Below, in pieces: positions 42,840-54,069 of a stretch of 64,000 nt of DNA. A program made the position numbers and the translations under genes. Source of the stretch: Nocardioides aurantiacus (lineage in GTDB: Bacteria > Actinomycetota > Actinomycetes > Propionibacteriales > Nocardioidaceae); contig NZ_RKHO01000001.1 of NCBI RefSeq assembly GCF_003752505.1, positions 310,001 through 374,000 on the forward strand, in the 5' to 3' direction. The number at the start of each line of letters is the position of its first letter. Within the stretch, counting starts at the first letter, position 1. The notes under the pieces were generated by a model that was not told where the DNA came from, searched no databases, and saw only the letters and a program-made list of their open reading frames with translations.

Positions 42840-43762
42840 GCCCCTCGGAGGAGGCCGGCCGCATCCCCGGCATGGACGACGACACCACTGCCGGTGCGGT
42901 CTCGACCACGCAGGTGACCGCCGACCGGCTGCCCGCGGCGACCTACGCCGAGCTCGAGCAGATCGCGGCGCGCTACCCGCAGGCGCGGTCGGGCCTGCTC
43001 CCGATGCTGCACCTCGTGCAGAGCGCCGAGGGGCAGGTCACCTCGCGCGGCATCGAGGCGTGCGCGGAGATCCTCGGCATCAGCGCGGCCGAGGTCAGCG
43101 GCGTGGCGACCTTCTACACGATGTACAAGCGCCGCCCCGTCGGCGACTACCACGTCGGGGTCTGCACCAACACGCTGTGCGCGATCATGGGCGGCGACCT
43201 GATCTTCGACCGCCTCAAGGACCACCTCGACCTCGGCAACGACGAGACCACCCCGGCCGAGGACGGTCGCCGCTCGATCACGCTCGAGCACATCGAGTGC
43301 AACGCCGCGTGCGACTACGCGCCGGTGATGACGGTCAACTGGGAGTTCATGGACAACATGACGCCCGAGTCGGCCACCAGCCTGGTCGACGACCTGCGCT
43401 CCGGCGCCGAGGTCACCTCGACGCGCGGGCCGCGGCTGGTGACCTGGCGCGAGGCCGAGCGCGTGCTCGCCGGGTTCCCCGACGACCTGGCCGACGAGGG
43501 CCCCTCCGCGGGGCCCGCGTCGCTGCTCGGGCGCGAGATCGCCCGGGAGCGCGGCTGGACCGCCCCCAGCGTGGAGGAGGCGGCGCAGGCCGCCGACGAG
43601 AAGGACCAGGGCGCCGACGCGGCCGAGGGAGAGACCACGGCCGACAAGGCCGGCGGGGCTCCCGAGTCGGCCGAGACGGAGTCGCAGGCGGCCGTCGCCG
43701 AGTCGGGTGCGGACGCCAAGCACGAGGACAACCCGCGCAACACCGGAGAGGGCGACGCGTGA
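42836..43762 (+). CDS. nuoE: NADH-quinone oxidoreductase subunit E
   Basis: A 308-aa subunit with the [2Fe-2S] cluster N1a. The four ligands are in [11 protein letters not shown] and CNAACDYAP, and [16 protein letters not shown] is the usual family motif. The last 70 residues are an acidic Ala/Glu/Asp-rich tail absent from typical NuoE (about 170-240 aa). The start overlaps nuoD and the end overlaps nuoF. Confidence 0.96.
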   Translation: MSPSEEAGRIPGMDDDTTAGAVSTTQVTADRLPAATYAELEQIAARYPQARSGLLPMLHLVQSAEGQVTSRGIEACAEILGISAAEVSGVATFYTMYKRRPVGDYHVGVCTNTLCAIMGGDLIFDRLKDHLDLGNDETTPAEDGRRSITLEHIECNAACDYAPVMTVNWEFMDNMTPESATSLVDDLRSGAEVTSTRGPRLVTWREAERVLAGFPDDLADEGPSAGPASLLGREIARERGWTAPSVEEAAQAADEKDQGADAAEGETTADKAGGAPESAETESQAAVAESGADAKHEDNPRNTGEGDA

Positions 43763-45078
43763 GCACTCCCATCGACACCCTGACCCCCGTCCTGACCGAC
43801 AACTGGGGCACCGAGCGCTCCTGGACCCTCGCGGCCTACGAGGCCCAGGGCGGCTACCGCGCGCTCCACAAGGCCCTGGCCATGGAGCCGGCCGCGGTCG
43901 TGGAGACCGTGAAGGCCTCCAACCTGCGCGGCCGGGGCGGGGCGGGCTTCCCGACCGGCATGAAGTGGGGCTTCATCCCGCAGGACAACCCCAACCCCAC
44001 CTACCTCGTCGTCAACGCCGACGAGTCCGAGCCGGGCACCTGCAAGGACACCCCGCTCATGATGGCCACCCCCCACACCCTGGTCGAGGGCGTCATCATC
44101 AGCGCCTACGCGATCCGGGCCAGCCACGCCTTCATCTACGTCCGCGGCGAGATCCTCCACGTCATCCGCCGGCTGCAGCGGGCCGTGCAGGAGGCCTACC
44201 TCGCGGGCCACCTCGGCGCCGACATCCACGGCTCGGGCTACAGCCTCGAGCTGGTCGTCCACGCCGGCGCCGGCGCCTACATCTGCGGCGAGGAGACGGC
44301 GCTGCTCGACTCCCTCGAGGGTCGTCGCGGGCAACCGCGGCTGCGCCCGCCGTTCCCGGCGGTGGCGGGCCTGTACGCCAGCCCGACCGTCATCAACAAC
44401 GTCGAGTCGATCGCCTCGGTGCCCAGCATCATCGACCGGGGCGCGGAGTGGTTCGCCTCGATGGGCACCGAGAAGTCCAAGGGCTACGGCATCTTCTCCC
44501 TCTCCGGCCACGTCACCAACCCCGGCCAGTTCGAGGCGCCGCTCGGCATCACGCTGCGCGAGCTGATCGAGCTCGCGGGCGGGATGCGGCAGGGCCACGA
44601 GCTGAAGTTCTGGACCCCCGGTGGGTCCTCGACCCCGCTGCTGACGGCCGAGCACCTCGACGTCCCCCTGGACTTCGAGGGCGTCGCCGGCGTCGGCTCG
44701 ATGCTCGGCACCCGCGCGCTGCAGCTCTTCGACGAGACCACCTGCGTGGTCCGCGCGGTGCTGCGGTGGACGGAGTTCTACAAGCACGAGTCGTGCGGCA
44801 AGTGCACGCCGTGCCGCGAGGGCACCTGGTGGCTGGTGCAGACGCTGGCCAACCTCGAGCAGGGCAAGGGCTCGGAGTCCGACCTCGACCTGCTCGACGA
44901 CGTCTGCGACAACATCCTGGGCCGCTCCTTCTGCGCGCTCGGTGACGGCGCCACCAGCCCGATCACGTCCTCGGTCCAGCACTTCCGCGACGAGTACCTC
45001 GCGCACCTGTCCCACGGCGGGTGCCCGTTCGACCGCGAGGCCTCCACCGTCTTCGCCCGCGAGGGAGCAAGCGCATGA
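43759..45078 (+). CDS. nuoF: NADH-quinone oxidoreductase subunit F
   Basis: A 439-aa flavoprotein that binds NADH and FMN and carries [4Fe-4S] cluster N3. The nucleotide and flavin motifs are [17 protein letters not shown] and [19 protein letters not shown]; the cluster ligands are in [14 protein letters not shown] plus the Cys in [10 protein letters not shown]. The length is normal. This is the electron entry point of the complex, so the operon encodes an NADH-using enzyme rather than a ferredoxin- or F420-linked form. Confidence 0.97.
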   Translation: MSTPIDTLTPVLTDNWGTERSWTLAAYEAQGGYRALHKALAMEPAAVVETVKASNLRGRGGAGFPTGMKWGFIPQDNPNPTYLVVNADESEPGTCKDTPLMMATPHTLVEGVIISAYAIRASHAFIYVRGEILHVIRRLQRAVQEAYLAGHLGADIHGSGYSLELVVHAGAGAYICGEETALLDSLEGRRGQPRLRPPFPAVAGLYASPTVINNVESIASVPSIIDRGAEWFASMGTEKSKGYGIFSLSGHVTNPGQFEAPLGITLRELIELAGGMRQGHELKFWTPGGSSTPLLTAEHLDVPLDFEGVAGVGSMLGTRALQLFDETTCVVRAVLRWTEFYKHESCGKCTPCREGTWWLVQTLANLEQGKGSESDLDLLDDVCDNILGRSFCALGDGATSPITSSVQHFRDEYLAHLSHGGCPFDREASTVFAREGASA

Positions 45079-47573
45079 CGACCACCCCGGAGAGGTCGAA
45101 GGAGACCGCCCCGCAGCGTTCCGACGAGGTCACCGTGACCATCGACGGCGTCGAGGTCTCGGTCCCCAAGAACACGCTGGTGATCCGGGCGGCCGAGCAG
45201 ATCGGCGTCCAGATCCCGCGCTTCTGCGACCACCCGCTGCTCGCGCCGGTCGGCGCCTGCCGGCAGTGCCTGGTCGACGTGCCCGACGGCGGCAACGGCC
45301 GGGCCATCCCCAAGCCGCAGGCCTCCTGCACGCTGACGGTCGCCGACGGCATGGTCGTCAACACCCAGGCCACCTCGCCCGTCGCCGACAAGGCGCAGCA
45401 GGGCGTGATGGAGCTGCTGCTGATCAACCACCCCCTCGACTGCCCGGTCTGCGACAAGGGCGGCGAGTGCCCGCTGCAGAACCAGGCGATGAGCAACGGT
45501 CGCGGCGAGACCCGCTTCACCGCCGAGAAGCGGCTCTACCCCAAGCCGATCAACATCTCCGCGCAGGTGCTGCTCGACCGTGAGCGCTGCGTGCTGTGCG
45601 CCCGCTGCACCCGCTTCTCCGAGCAGATCGCCGGTGACCCGTTCATCGCGCTGGTCGAGCGCGGGGCGCTGCAGCAGGTCGGCATCTACGAGAAGGAGCC
45701 CTTCGAGAGCTACTTCTCCGGCAACACGATCCAGATCTGCCCGGTCGGCGCGCTGACGTCCTCGGCGTACCGCTTCCGCTCGCGGCCCTTCGACCTGGTC
45801 TCGACCCCGTCGGTGGCCGAGCACGACGCCTGCGGCTCCGCGATCCGCGTCGACCACCGTCGCGGCAAGGTGATGCGCCGCCTGGCCGGCGACGACCCGC
45901 AGGTCAACGAGGAGTGGATCACCGACAAGGACCGCTTCGGATTCACCTGGGCCCGCCAGGACGACCGGCTGCGCCACCCCCAGGTCCGCGACACCGAGAC
46001 CGGTGAGCTGCGCGCCGCGAGCTGGCCCGAGGCGTTCGCCGTGGCCGCGCGCGGCCTCGACGCCGCCCGCGAGGCCGGCGGGGTCGGTGTGCTGACCGGC
46101 GGCCGGCTCACGGCCGAGGACGCCTACGCCTACGCCAAGTTCGCCCGCGTCGCGCTCGGCACCAACGACGTGGACTTCCGGGCCCGTGCCCAGTCGGCCG
46201 AGGAGGCGGAGTTCCTGGCCGCCCACGTCGTCCTGTCCGGTCCCGGGTCGGGCGCGGTGACCTACGCCGACCTCGAGGCCGCCCGCTCGGTGCTGCTGGT
46301 CGGCTTCGAGCCCGAGGACGAGGCCGGCACGGTCTTCCTGCGGCTGCGCAAGGCCGTGCGCGGTGCGGCCGGCGCCAAGGTGTGGTCGATCGCGCCCTTC
46401 ACCTCGCGTGGCCTGCACAAGCTGGCCGGCACCCTGGTCCCGACCCGTCCCGGCGACGAGGTGCGGGTCCTCGAGGGGCTGGCCCACAGCCCCGAGGTCC
46501 CCGTCGACGCCGGCTCCGTGGTGCTGGTCGGGGAGCGGCTCGCCGCCGTCCCCGGCGCGCTGGCGGCGGTCTCGGCCCTCGCCCGCACCACCGGCGCCCG
46601 GCTGGCCTGGGTGCCGCGCCGGGCCGGTGACCGCGGGGCGCTCGAGGTCGGCGCGCTCCCGACCCTGCTGCCCGGCGGCCGCCCCGTGGCCGACGCCGCG
46701 GCCCGGGTCGACCTGGCTGCGGCCTGGGGCGTCGAGAGCCTGCCCGAGACCCCCGGACGCGACACCGACGCGATCGTCGCTGCCGCCGCGGCCGGCGAGC
46801 TCGGCGGCCTGGTCGTGGGGGGCGTGGACCCCGCCGACCTCCCCGATCCGGCGCTGGCCCGGGCCGCCATCGAGCGTGCCTCCTTCGTGGTCTCGCTCGA
46901 GGTCCGCGAGTCCGACGTGACCCGCCTCGCCGACGTGGTGCTGCCCGTCGCCCCGCCGACCGACAAGGCCGGCACCTTCGTCAACTGGGAGGGACGCCTG
47001 CGCCACTTCGGCAAGGTGATGCACAACCCCTCCTCGCTGCCCGACGTGCGGGTGCTGGCCGGGATCGCCGAGGAGCTCGGCACCCCGCTCGGCCTGCGCA
47101 CCCCCGAGCAGGCCTGGGACGAGATGGGCCAGATCGGCCCGTGGGACGGCGAGCGCGCCACGTCCGTGGCCGCGCCGGAGCACGACGCCGCCGCCGCGGT
47201 GTCCGCCCCGGCCGACTTCGACGGCTCGCTCGTGCTGGCCTCCTGGAAGCAGCAGCTCGACGACGGCCGGCTCCAGGACGGCGACGAGCCGATGCGGGCC
47301 ACCGCCCGCAAGCCCGTGGTGCTCGTCGGAGCGGCGACGCTCGAGGCGCTCGGGGCCCGGGCCGGCGAACGGGTCACCCTCACCGGCCCGCTGGGCTCGG
47401 TCGAGCTGCCGATCGCCGTCTCCGACCTCGCCGAGGGCACCGTCTGGGCCCCCGCCAGCGCACCCGGCCTGTCAGTGCGCCACCTGGTCGGCCCGGCGGG
47501 CAGCCCGGTCTCGCTGACCGTGGGAGCCTCGACGGGCTCGAGCTCCCTCACCACCACCGGAGGCGACCAGTGA
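45075..47573 (+). CDS. nuoG: NADH-quinone oxidoreductase subunit G
   Basis: An 832-aa iron-sulfur subunit. The N-terminal ferredoxin domain has [20 protein letters not shown] (N1b), then the His/Cys motif [16 protein letters not shown] (N5), the [18 protein letters not shown] and [10 protein letters not shown] cluster ligands (N4), and a long C-terminal molybdopterin oxidoreductase-like domain that has lost the cofactor in this family. The ATG overlaps the nuoF stop. Confidence 0.96.
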   Translation: MTTTPERSKETAPQRSDEVTVTIDGVEVSVPKNTLVIRAAEQIGVQIPRFCDHPLLAPVGACRQCLVDVPDGGNGRAIPKPQASCTLTVADGMVVNTQATSPVADKAQQGVMELLLINHPLDCPVCDKGGECPLQNQAMSNGRGETRFTAEKRLYPKPINISAQVLLDRERCVLCARCTRFSEQIAGDPFIALVERGALQQVGIYEKEPFESYFSGNTIQICPVGALTSSAYRFRSRPFDLVSTPSVAEHDACGSAIRVDHRRGKVMRRLAGDDPQVNEEWITDKDRFGFTWARQDDRLRHPQVRDTETGELRAASWPEAFAVAARGLDAAREAGGVGVLTGGRLTAEDAYAYAKFARVALGTNDVDFRARAQSAEEAEFLAAHVVLSGPGSGAVTYADLEAARSVLLVGFEPEDEAGTVFLRLRKAVRGAAGAKVWSIAPFTSRGLHKLAGTLVPTRPGDEVRVLEGLAHSPEVPVDAGSVVLVGERLAAVPGALAAVSALARTTGARLAWVPRRAGDRGALEVGALPTLLPGGRPVADAAARVDLAAAWGVESLPETPGRDTDAIVAAAAAGELGGLVVGGVDPADLPDPALARAAIERASFVVSLEVRESDVTRLADVVLPVAPPTDKAGTFVNWEGRLRHFGKVMHNPSSLPDVRVLAGIAEELGTPLGLRTPEQAWDEMGQIGPWDGERATSVAAPEHDAAAAVSAPADFDGSLVLASWKQQLDDGRLQDGDEPMRATARKPVVLVGAATLEALGARAGERVTLTGPLGSVELPIAVSDLAEGTVWAPASAPGLSVRHLVGPAGSPVSLTVGASTGSSSLTTTGGDQ

Positions 47574-48919
47574 GCTCCATCCTCCCCGCCGTGCTCCCGA
47601 TCGGGCTCCCCGTCCCGCTCGCGGACGCCGGGCTCGAGGCGTTCGGCAAGGACCCGATCTGGCTGGTGCTGCTCAAGGCCGTGCTGATCTTCGTGGTCCT
47701 CGTGCTGCTCACGCTGTTCAACATCTGGTGGGAGCGCCGGGTCGTCGCGCGGATGCAGCACCGCATCGGCCCCAACCGCCACGGTCCCTTCGGGCTGCTG
47801 CAGAGCCTCGCCGACGGCGTGAAGCTGGCGCTGAAGGAGGACATCATCCCGAAGGCGGCCGACAAGCTGGTCTTCGTGATCGCGCCGGTGATCGCGGTGA
47901 TCCCGGCCTTCGTGACCTTCGCGGTGATCCCGTTCGGGCCCGAGGTCGAGGTCCCCTTCACCGACATCACCACCCCGCTGCAGCTCACCGACATGCCGGT
48001 CGCGGTCATCTTCGTGATGGCGATCGCCTCGATCGGCATCTACGGCATCGTGCTCGGCGGCTGGTCCAGCGGGTCGACGTACTCCCTGCTGGGCGGGCTG
48101 CGCTCGAGCGCCCAGATGATCTCCTACGAGGTCGCGATGGGCCTGGCCCTCGTCGCGGTCTTCCTGCACGCCGGCTCGATGTCGACCTCGCAGATCGTGG
48201 CCGCGCAGAGCGACGTGTGGTTCGTCTTCACGCTCATCCCCTCGTTCGTGATCTACGTGATCGCGATGGTGGGGGAGACCAACCGCGCGCCGTTCGACCT
48301 CCCCGAGGCCGAGGGTGAGCTGGTCGGTGGCTTCCACACCGAGTACAGCTCGCTGAAGTTCGCGCTGTTCTTCCTCGCCGAGTACATCAACATGGCCACC
48401 GTCTCGGCCCTGGCCACGACGCTCTTCCTCGGCGGCTGGCGCGCCCCCTTCGGGATCGCGCAGGTCTGGGAGGGCGCCAACGAGGGCTACTGGCCCTTCA
48501 TCTGGTTCATGGGCAAGACCCTGGCCTTCATCTTCATGTTCATCTGGCTGCGCGGCTCGCTGCCGCGGCTGCGCTACGACCAGTTCATGGCCTTCGGCTG
48601 GAAGGTCCTCATCCCGGTCTCGATCGTGTGGATCGTGGCCGTCGCCGCCATCCGCGTGGTGGACCTGCAGGGCGGCTTCGACCGTCGCTGGCTGATCGGC
48701 GCCGCCGCGGTGCTGGCCCTGCTGGTGGTCGTGCTGATGTTCGTCCCCGAGCGGCAGCAGCCCGAGCCGGTGGCCGACGACGAGCCGTTCGACGCCTTCG
48801 CCGGCGGCTACCCCGTCCCCCCGATGCCCGGCCAGGACACCGCCGGCGCCGGTCGCACCGGCTCCACCTCGCTGAGCAGCACCGGCTCATCCACCCCCGA
48901 CGCAGGAGGCACGCGCTGA
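47570..48919 (+). CDS. nuoH: NADH-quinone oxidoreductase subunit H
   Basis: A 449-aa, roughly eight-helix membrane subunit that joins the two arms of complex I and lines the quinone channel. Family motifs: [38 protein letters not shown] and [22 protein letters not shown]-terminal extension of about 60 residues, Pro/Asp then Ser/Thr-rich, follows the last helix. Confidence 0.96.
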   Translation: MSSILPAVLPIGLPVPLADAGLEAFGKDPIWLVLLKAVLIFVVLVLLTLFNIWWERRVVARMQHRIGPNRHGPFGLLQSLADGVKLALKEDIIPKAADKLVFVIAPVIAVIPAFVTFAVIPFGPEVEVPFTDITTPLQLTDMPVAVIFVMAIASIGIYGIVLGGWSSGSTYSLLGGLRSSAQMISYEVAMGLALVAVFLHAGSMSTSQIVAAQSDVWFVFTLIPSFVIYVIAMVGETNRAPFDLPEAEGELVGGFHTEYSSLKFALFFLAEYINMATVSALATTLFLGGWRAPFGIAQVWEGANEGYWPFIWFMGKTLAFIFMFIWLRGSLPRLRYDQFMAFGWKVLIPVSIVWIVAVAAIRVVDLQGGFDRRWLIGAAAVLALLVVVLMFVPERQQPEPVADDEPFDAFAGGYPVPPMPGQDTAGAGRTGSTSLSSTGSSTPDAGGTR

Positions 48920-49491
48920 TGGCGACGCTCAAGGAGCAGCTCTGGGACCCGGTCGCCGGGTTCGGCGTCACCTTCCGGACCATGTTCCGCAAGGTGGTCA
49001 CCGAGCAGTACCCCGAGCAGAAGGAGCCCACGGCGCCCCGCTTCCACGGGCGCCACCAGCTCAACCGGTGGCCCGACGGCCTGGAGAAGTGCATCGGCTG
49101 CGAGCTGTGCGCCTGGGCCTGCCCGGCGGACGCGATCTACGTCGAGGGCGCGTCCAACGACGACGGCGCGGGGGACGGCTCCGGCCGGTTCTCGCCCGGC
49201 GAGCGCTACGGCCGCGTCTACCAGATCAACTACCTGCGCTGCATCCTGTGCGGGCTGTGCATCGAGGCGTGCCCGACGCGCGCGCTCACGATGACCAACG
49301 AGTACGAGCTGGCCGACAACAACCGCGCCGACCTCATCTACGAGAAGAGCGACCTGCTCGCGCCGCTGCTGCCCGGCATGGAGCAGCCGCCGCACGCGAT
49401 GCGGCTCGGCGCCGACGAGGGTGACTACTACCGCGGCACCCTGCGCCGGCAGGACGCCCCGGAGGAGACGCCGGGAGGAACCACGCCGTGA
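48919..49491 (+). CDS. nuoI: NADH-quinone oxidoreductase subunit I
   Basis: A 190-aa ferredoxin-like subunit with two [4Fe-4S] clusters (N6a, N6b) that passes electrons to NuoB. The ligands are in [16 protein letters not shown] and [16 protein letters not shown]. The ATG shares bases with the nuoH stop. Confidence 0.97.
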   Translation: MATLKEQLWDPVAGFGVTFRTMFRKVVTEQYPEQKEPTAPRFHGRHQLNRWPDGLEKCIGCELCAWACPADAIYVEGASNDDGAGDGSGRFSPGERYGRVYQINYLRCILCGLCIEACPTRALTMTNEYELADNNRADLIYEKSDLLAPLLPGMEQPPHAMRLGADEGDYYRGTLRRQDAPEETPGGTTP

Positions 49492-50282
49492 TCGCCTTCT
49501 GGATCCTGGCCCCGGTGATGGTGGTGTGCGCCCTCGGGCTGCTGTTCGCCCGCAAGGCGGTGCACTGCGCCCTGCTGCTGGCGGTCGTGATGATCAGCCT
49601 CGCCGTGCTGTACGCCGTCCAGGACGCGCCGTTCCTCTTCGCCATCCAGATCATCGTCTACACCGGCGCCATCTTGATGCTGTTCCTGTTCGTGCTGATG
49701 CTCGTCGGCGTCGACGCCTCGGACTCCGTGGTCGAGACGATCCGTGGCCAGCGCGTGCTCGCCACCATCGTCGGCCTGCTGTTCGGGGTCACCCTCGTGG
49801 TCGGCATCGCCCAGGTGAGCGTCGGCACGGTCGTCGGTCTCGACGAGGCCAACGCCGAGGGCAACGTGATCGGCATCGCGCGGGTGCTGTTCACCAAGTA
49901 CGTCTTCGCCTTCGAGGTCACCTCCGCGCTGCTGATCACCGCTGCCCTGGGTGCGATGGTGCTCGCCCACCGCGAGCGGCTCACCCCCAAGCTGGGCCAG
50001 GCCGAGGTCGCCGCCCAGCGGATGCGCGACTACGCCGAGCACGGCAAGCACCTCGGCCCGCTGCCCTCCCCGGGCGTCTTCGCCCGCCACAACGCGGTCG
50101 ACACCCCCGCCCTGCTGCCCGACGGCAGCGTGGCCGAGTCCTCGATCTCGCGGGTGCTCGCCGCCCGTGGGTCGGTCAACAACGCCCCGGGCAGCGCGCG
50201 CCAGGTGCAGCGCCTCGGCGGCGGCGACCAGGACGTGCCCGAGCGCGACGACTCCTCCGACGCGGGGGGTGCGGGCCGATGA
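49488..50282 (+). CDS. nuoJ: NADH-quinone oxidoreductase subunit J
   Basis: A 264-aa membrane subunit with five helices in the first 170 residues, including the conserved [19 protein letters not shown] segment containing the pi-bulge helix. The last 90 residues form a hydrophilic tail, longer than in E. coli NuoJ but common in actinobacteria. The GTG overlaps the nuoI stop. Confidence 0.95.
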   Translation: MIAFWILAPVMVVCALGLLFARKAVHCALLLAVVMISLAVLYAVQDAPFLFAIQIIVYTGAILMLFLFVLMLVGVDASDSVVETIRGQRVLATIVGLLFGVTLVVGIAQVSVGTVVGLDEANAEGNVIGIARVLFTKYVFAFEVTSALLITAALGAMVLAHRERLTPKLGQAEVAAQRMRDYAEHGKHLGPLPSPGVFARHNAVDTPALLPDGSVAESSISRVLAARGSVNNAPGSARQVQRLGGGDQDVPERDDSSDAGGAGR

Positions 50283-50578
50283 GCGTCACCCCCTTCATCG
50301 TGCTCAGCGCGATCCTGTTCACCATCGGTGCGGTCGGCGTGCTCACGCGCCGCAACGCGATCGTGGTGTTCATGTGCGTGGAGCTGATGCTCAACGCCAG
50401 CAACCTCGCGCTGATCACCTTCGCCAAGGCCAACGGCAACCTCGACGGGCAGATCGCGGCGTTCTTCGTCATGGTCGTCGCCGCCGCCGAGGTCGTGGTC
50501 GGGCTCGCGATCATCATGACCATCTTCCGCACGCGTCGCTCCGCCTCGGTCGACGACGCCAGCCTGCTGAAGTACTAA
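50279..50578 (+). CDS. nuoK: NADH-quinone oxidoreductase subunit K
   Basis: A 99-aa, three-helix membrane subunit. The two conserved membrane glutamates used in proton transfer are in [18 protein letters not shown] and [17 protein letters not shown]. The ATG overlaps the nuoJ stop. A 12-nt gap with the sequence AAGGGG precedes nuoL. Confidence 0.97.
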   Translation: MSVTPFIVLSAILFTIGAVGVLTRRNAIVVFMCVELMLNASNLALITFAKANGNLDGQIAAFFVMVVAAAEVVVGLAIIMTIFRTRRSASVDDASLLKY

Positions 50579-50590
50579 GGGGCACTCCAC

Positions 50591-52543
50591 GTGATCTCAA
50601 CTGCGATCGACGTCCTCGCCGCGGAGGGTGGACACAGCATCCCGCTGGTCGAGCCCACCTCGGCCGGGTCGCTGGCGCTCCCGCTCGTCCTGGTCATCGC
50701 GCTCCCCGCCGTGGGCGCCGCGATCCTGCTGCTCGGCGGTCGGCGTACCGACGCCTGGGGGCACCTGCTCGGGACCGCGGCCGTCGTCGGCTCGTTCGTC
50801 TGCTCGCTGTGGCTCTTCCTCGGCCTGCTCGGCCGCGGTGAGGAGGAGCGCCAACTCGGGCTCGACCTGTGGACGTGGTTCGCCACCGGACAGTGGGAGG
50901 TGAAGCTCGGGCTGCTCTACGACCCGCTGTCGGCGCTGTTCCTGCTGCTCATCACCGGTGTGGGCGCCCTGATCCACGTCTACTCCATCGGCTACATGGA
51001 GCACGACGTGCGGCGGCGGCGCTTCTTCGGCTACCTCAACCTGTTCGTCGCCGCGATGCTCGTGCTGGTGCTCTCCTCGGACTACGTCGGGGTGTTCCTG
51101 GGCTGGGAGGGCGTCGGCCTGGCGTCGTACCTGCTGATCGGCTTCTGGCAGCACAAGCCGAGCGCGGCGGCGGCCTCCAAGAAGGCGTTCGTGATCAACC
51201 GGGTCGGCGACATCGGGCTCTCGCTCGGCGTCGGCCTGATGCTGGTCACGTTCGGCACGACCTCCTTCGACGAGGTCTCCGAGCTCACCAGCGGGGCCTC
51301 GGCCGGGGTGATGACCGCGATCGGCCTGCTGCTGCTCCTCGCCGCCTGCGGCAAGTCGGCGCAGTTCCCGCTCCAGTCGTGGCTGCTCGACGCGATGGAG
51401 GGCCCGACCCCCGTCTCGGCCCTGATCCACGCCGCGACCATGGTCACCGCGGGCGTCTACCTGATCGTCCGCTCGCAGTTCGTCTTCGAGTACTCCGACA
51501 CGGCCCGGCTCGCGGTCGCGATCATCGGCACGATCACGCTGCTGATGGGTGCCTGGATCGGCTGCGCCAAGGACGACATCAAGAAGACCCTGGCCGGCTC
51601 GACGATGAGCCAGATCGGCTACATGGTGCTGGCCTCGGGCCTCGGTGTCGCGGGCTACGCCTTCGCGATCTTCCACCTGCTCACCCACGGCGCCTTCAAG
51701 GCCAACATGTTCCTCGGCGCCGGCTCGGTGATGCACGGCACCGACGACGACGTCGACATGCGCCACTACGGAGCGTTGCAGAAGGCGATGCCGGTCACCT
51801 TCCTGACCTTCGCCATGGGCTACCTCGCGATCATCGGCTTCCCCGGGTTCTCCGGCTTCTGGTCCAAGGACAAGATCATCGAGACCGCGCTCGCGGAGAG
51901 CCCCGTCCTCGGGGTCTGCGCGCTGCTCGGCGCCGGCGTCACCGGCTTCTACATGACCCGGCTGATGCTGATGACGTTCTTCGGCAAGCAGCGCTGGGAG
52001 CCCGGCGTGCACCCGCACGAGTCGCCCAAGGTGATGACCTTCCCGCTGGTCGCCCTCGCGGCGCTGTCGGTGCTGGGCGGCCTGCTGCTGCTCAACGACT
52101 GGATCGTCACCTTCCTGGCCCCCGTGACCGGTGAGGCCGAGGAGCACCACCTGCCGGTGCCGCCGATCCTCATCAGCGCGCTCGTGGTCGTCGTCGTCCT
52201 CGTCGGCGTCGCGCTGGCGGTCGTGCTCTTCGGACGCCGTGAGGTGCCCCGCGAGGCGCCGCGCAACGTCTCGGTGTTCACGCGCGCCGGCCGCAACGAG
52301 CTCTACGGCAACGAGGTCAACGACACCCTCGTCGTCCGGCCCGGCACGCAGCTCACCGCCGGGCTCGCCGCCTTCGACCGCACCGTGGTCGACGGCGGGG
52401 CGATGGGGACGGCCGCCTCGATCGGCGGACTCTCCCAGGCGCTGCGCCGCGCCCAGAACGGCTTCGTGCGCTCCTACGCGCTCTCCCTGCTGGCCGGGGC
52501 TGCCCTCGTCCTGCTCGCACTCGTGGTGGTGAACCTCGCATGA
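50591..52543 (+). CDS. nuoL: NADH-quinone oxidoreductase subunit L
   Basis: A 650-aa proton-pumping membrane subunit with about 16 helices, related to Mrp antiporters. The conserved channel residues lie in [18 protein letters not shown] (Glu), [20 protein letters not shown] (Lys) and [20 protein letters not shown] (His). The long lateral helix follows near the C-terminus. The GTG at 50591 begins [14 protein letters not shown]. Confidence 0.96.
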   Translation: MISTAIDVLAAEGGHSIPLVEPTSAGSLALPLVLVIALPAVGAAILLLGGRRTDAWGHLLGTAAVVGSFVCSLWLFLGLLGRGEEERQLGLDLWTWFATGQWEVKLGLLYDPLSALFLLLITGVGALIHVYSIGYMEHDVRRRRFFGYLNLFVAAMLVLVLSSDYVGVFLGWEGVGLASYLLIGFWQHKPSAAAASKKAFVINRVGDIGLSLGVGLMLVTFGTTSFDEVSELTSGASAGVMTAIGLLLLLAACGKSAQFPLQSWLLDAMEGPTPVSALIHAATMVTAGVYLIVRSQFVFEYSDTARLAVAIIGTITLLMGAWIGCAKDDIKKTLAGSTMSQIGYMVLASGLGVAGYAFAIFHLLTHGAFKANMFLGAGSVMHGTDDDVDMRHYGALQKAMPVTFLTFAMGYLAIIGFPGFSGFWSKDKIIETALAESPVLGVCALLGAGVTGFYMTRLMLMTFFGKQRWEPGVHPHESPKVMTFPLVALAALSVLGGLLLLNDWIVTFLAPVTGEAEEHHLPVPPILISALVVVVVLVGVALAVVLFGRREVPREAPRNVSVFTRAGRNELYGNEVNDTLVVRPGTQLTAGLAAFDRTVVDGGAMGTAASIGGLSQALRRAQNGFVRSYALSLLAGAALVLLALVVVNLA

Positions 52544-54069
52544 CGCTCCCGTGGCTGACCATCCTGCTGCTGCTGCCGATCCTCGGGTCGGTCGTGGTCG
52601 CGTTCCTGCCCGCACGCCTGGGCGGTTCCCTGCCCAAGCTCGTCGGCATCGGCTTCTCCGTCCTCACCCTCGCGCTCGCGCTCGGCATCGCCGTCGCCTA
52701 CCAGCCCGGCACCGCGCTGCAGTTCGCGGAGGAGGTGACCTGGATCGACCTGTTCGGGGCGCACTACGCCCTCGGGCTCGACGGCATCGGCCTCACGCTG
52801 GTGCTGCTGACGGTGATCCTCACCCCGATCGTGATGCTGGCCTCGTGGGAGGACGGCGAGACCGGACGCTGGGGCGCCAAGGGCCTGTTCGCGTGGATGC
52901 TCGCGCTCGAGGGCCTCTCGATCGGCGTCTTCGCGGCCACCGACGTGTTCTTGTTCTACGTCTTCTTCGAGGCCACGCTGATCCCCGTCTACTTCATGGT
53001 GGCCGGCTACGGCGGCCCCCGACGGGTCCAGGCGGCGGTCAAGTTCCTGCTCTACTCGCTGGCCGGCGGCCTGGTGATGCTCGCCTCGGTCATCGGCCTC
53101 TACGTCGTGTCCGCGGACAGCGAGGGCGGTCCGACGTACCTCATCAGCGAGCTCGCGCAGCTCGACATCGGCACCGCCGCCGGACGCTGGATGTTCGTCG
53201 GCTTCTTCATCGCCTTCGCGATCAAGGCGCCGATGTTCCCGGTCCACACCTGGCTGCCGGACACCACCGAGCAGGCGACGCCCGGCACCTCGGTGCTGCT
53301 GGTGAGCGTGCTGGACAAGATCGGCACCTTCGGGATGATCCGGTTCTGCCTGGAGATCTTCCCCGAGGCCTCGCGCTGGGCCACGCCCGTCGTGATCGTG
53401 CTCGCGGTGTTCTCGATCCTGTACGGCGCCCTGATGGCGATCGGCTCCTCGAACATCTCGCGGCTGATCGCCTACACCTCGGTGTCGCACTTCGGCTTCA
53501 TCGTGCTGGGCATCTTCGTGATGAACAGCCAGGGCCTCGCGGGCGCCAACCTCTACATGTTCAACCACGGGCTCTCCACCGCCGCGCTGTTCCTGGTGAC
53601 CGGCTACCTGATCTCGCGCCGCGGGTCCGCCCGCATCGAGGACTTCGGCGGCGTGGAGAAGGTGGCGCCGGTGCTGGCCGGGCTGATGCTCGTCGCCGGG
53701 CTGTCCTCGCTGGCCCTCCCGGGGCTCTCGCCGTTCGTCTCCGAGCTGCTCGTGATGGTGGGGGCGTTCGTCTACTCGCCGTGGGTGGCCGCGTTCGCGG
53801 TGCTCGGCATCGTGCTGGCCGCGATCTACGTGCTCTGGCTCTACCAGCGCACCATGACCGGGCCGGTCCACGACGGCGTCGCCGGCATGCGCGACCTCGG
53901 TCTGCGCGAGATCGGGGCGCTGGCCCCGCTGGTCGCGCTGATCGTGGCGCTGGGCTTCTACCCCCAGCCGCTGCTCGACGTGATCAACCCCGCCGTCGAC
54001 CACACCATGTCGCAGGTCGAGAAGTCCGACCCCCGACCCACCGTGACCGAAGGGGAGGCCCAGGAGTGA
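52540..54069 (+). CDS. nuoM: NADH-quinone oxidoreductase subunit M
   Basis: A 509-aa, 14-helix proton-pumping subunit. The motifs [20 protein letters not shown] (conserved Glu), [19 protein letters not shown] (Lys) and [20 protein letters not shown] are standard. The start overlaps the nuoL stop and the end overlaps nuoN. Confidence 0.97.
   Translation: MTLPWLTILLLLPILGSVVVAFLPARLGGSLPKLVGIGFSVLTLALALGIAVAYQPGTALQFAEEVTWIDLFGAHYALGLDGIGLTLVLLTVILTPIVMLASWEDGETGRWGAKGLFAWMLALEGLSIGVFAATDVFLFYVFFEATLIPVYFMVAGYGGPRRVQAAVKFLLYSLAGGLVMLASVIGLYVVSADSEGGPTYLISELAQLDIGTAAGRWMFVGFFIAFAIKAPMFPVHTWLPDTTEQATPGTSVLLVSVLDKIGTFGMIRFCLEIFPEASRWATPVVIVLAVFSILYGALMAIGSSNISRLIAYTSVSHFGFIVLGIFVMNSQGLAGANLYMFNHGLSTAALFLVTGYLISRRGSARIEDFGGVEKVAPVLAGLMLVAGLSSLALPGLSPFVSELLVMVGAFVYSPWVAAFAVLGIVLAAIYVLWLYQRTMTGPVHDGVAGMRDLGLREIGALAPLVALIVALGFYPQPLLDVINPAVDHTMSQVEKSDPRPTVTEGEAQE

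Noticed and set aside
50597-52615. Long minus-strand open frames opposite nuoL and other nuo genes
   Set aside because: They are rich in His, Gln, Asp and Arg, as expected from antisense of high-GC codons, and show no recognisable domains.
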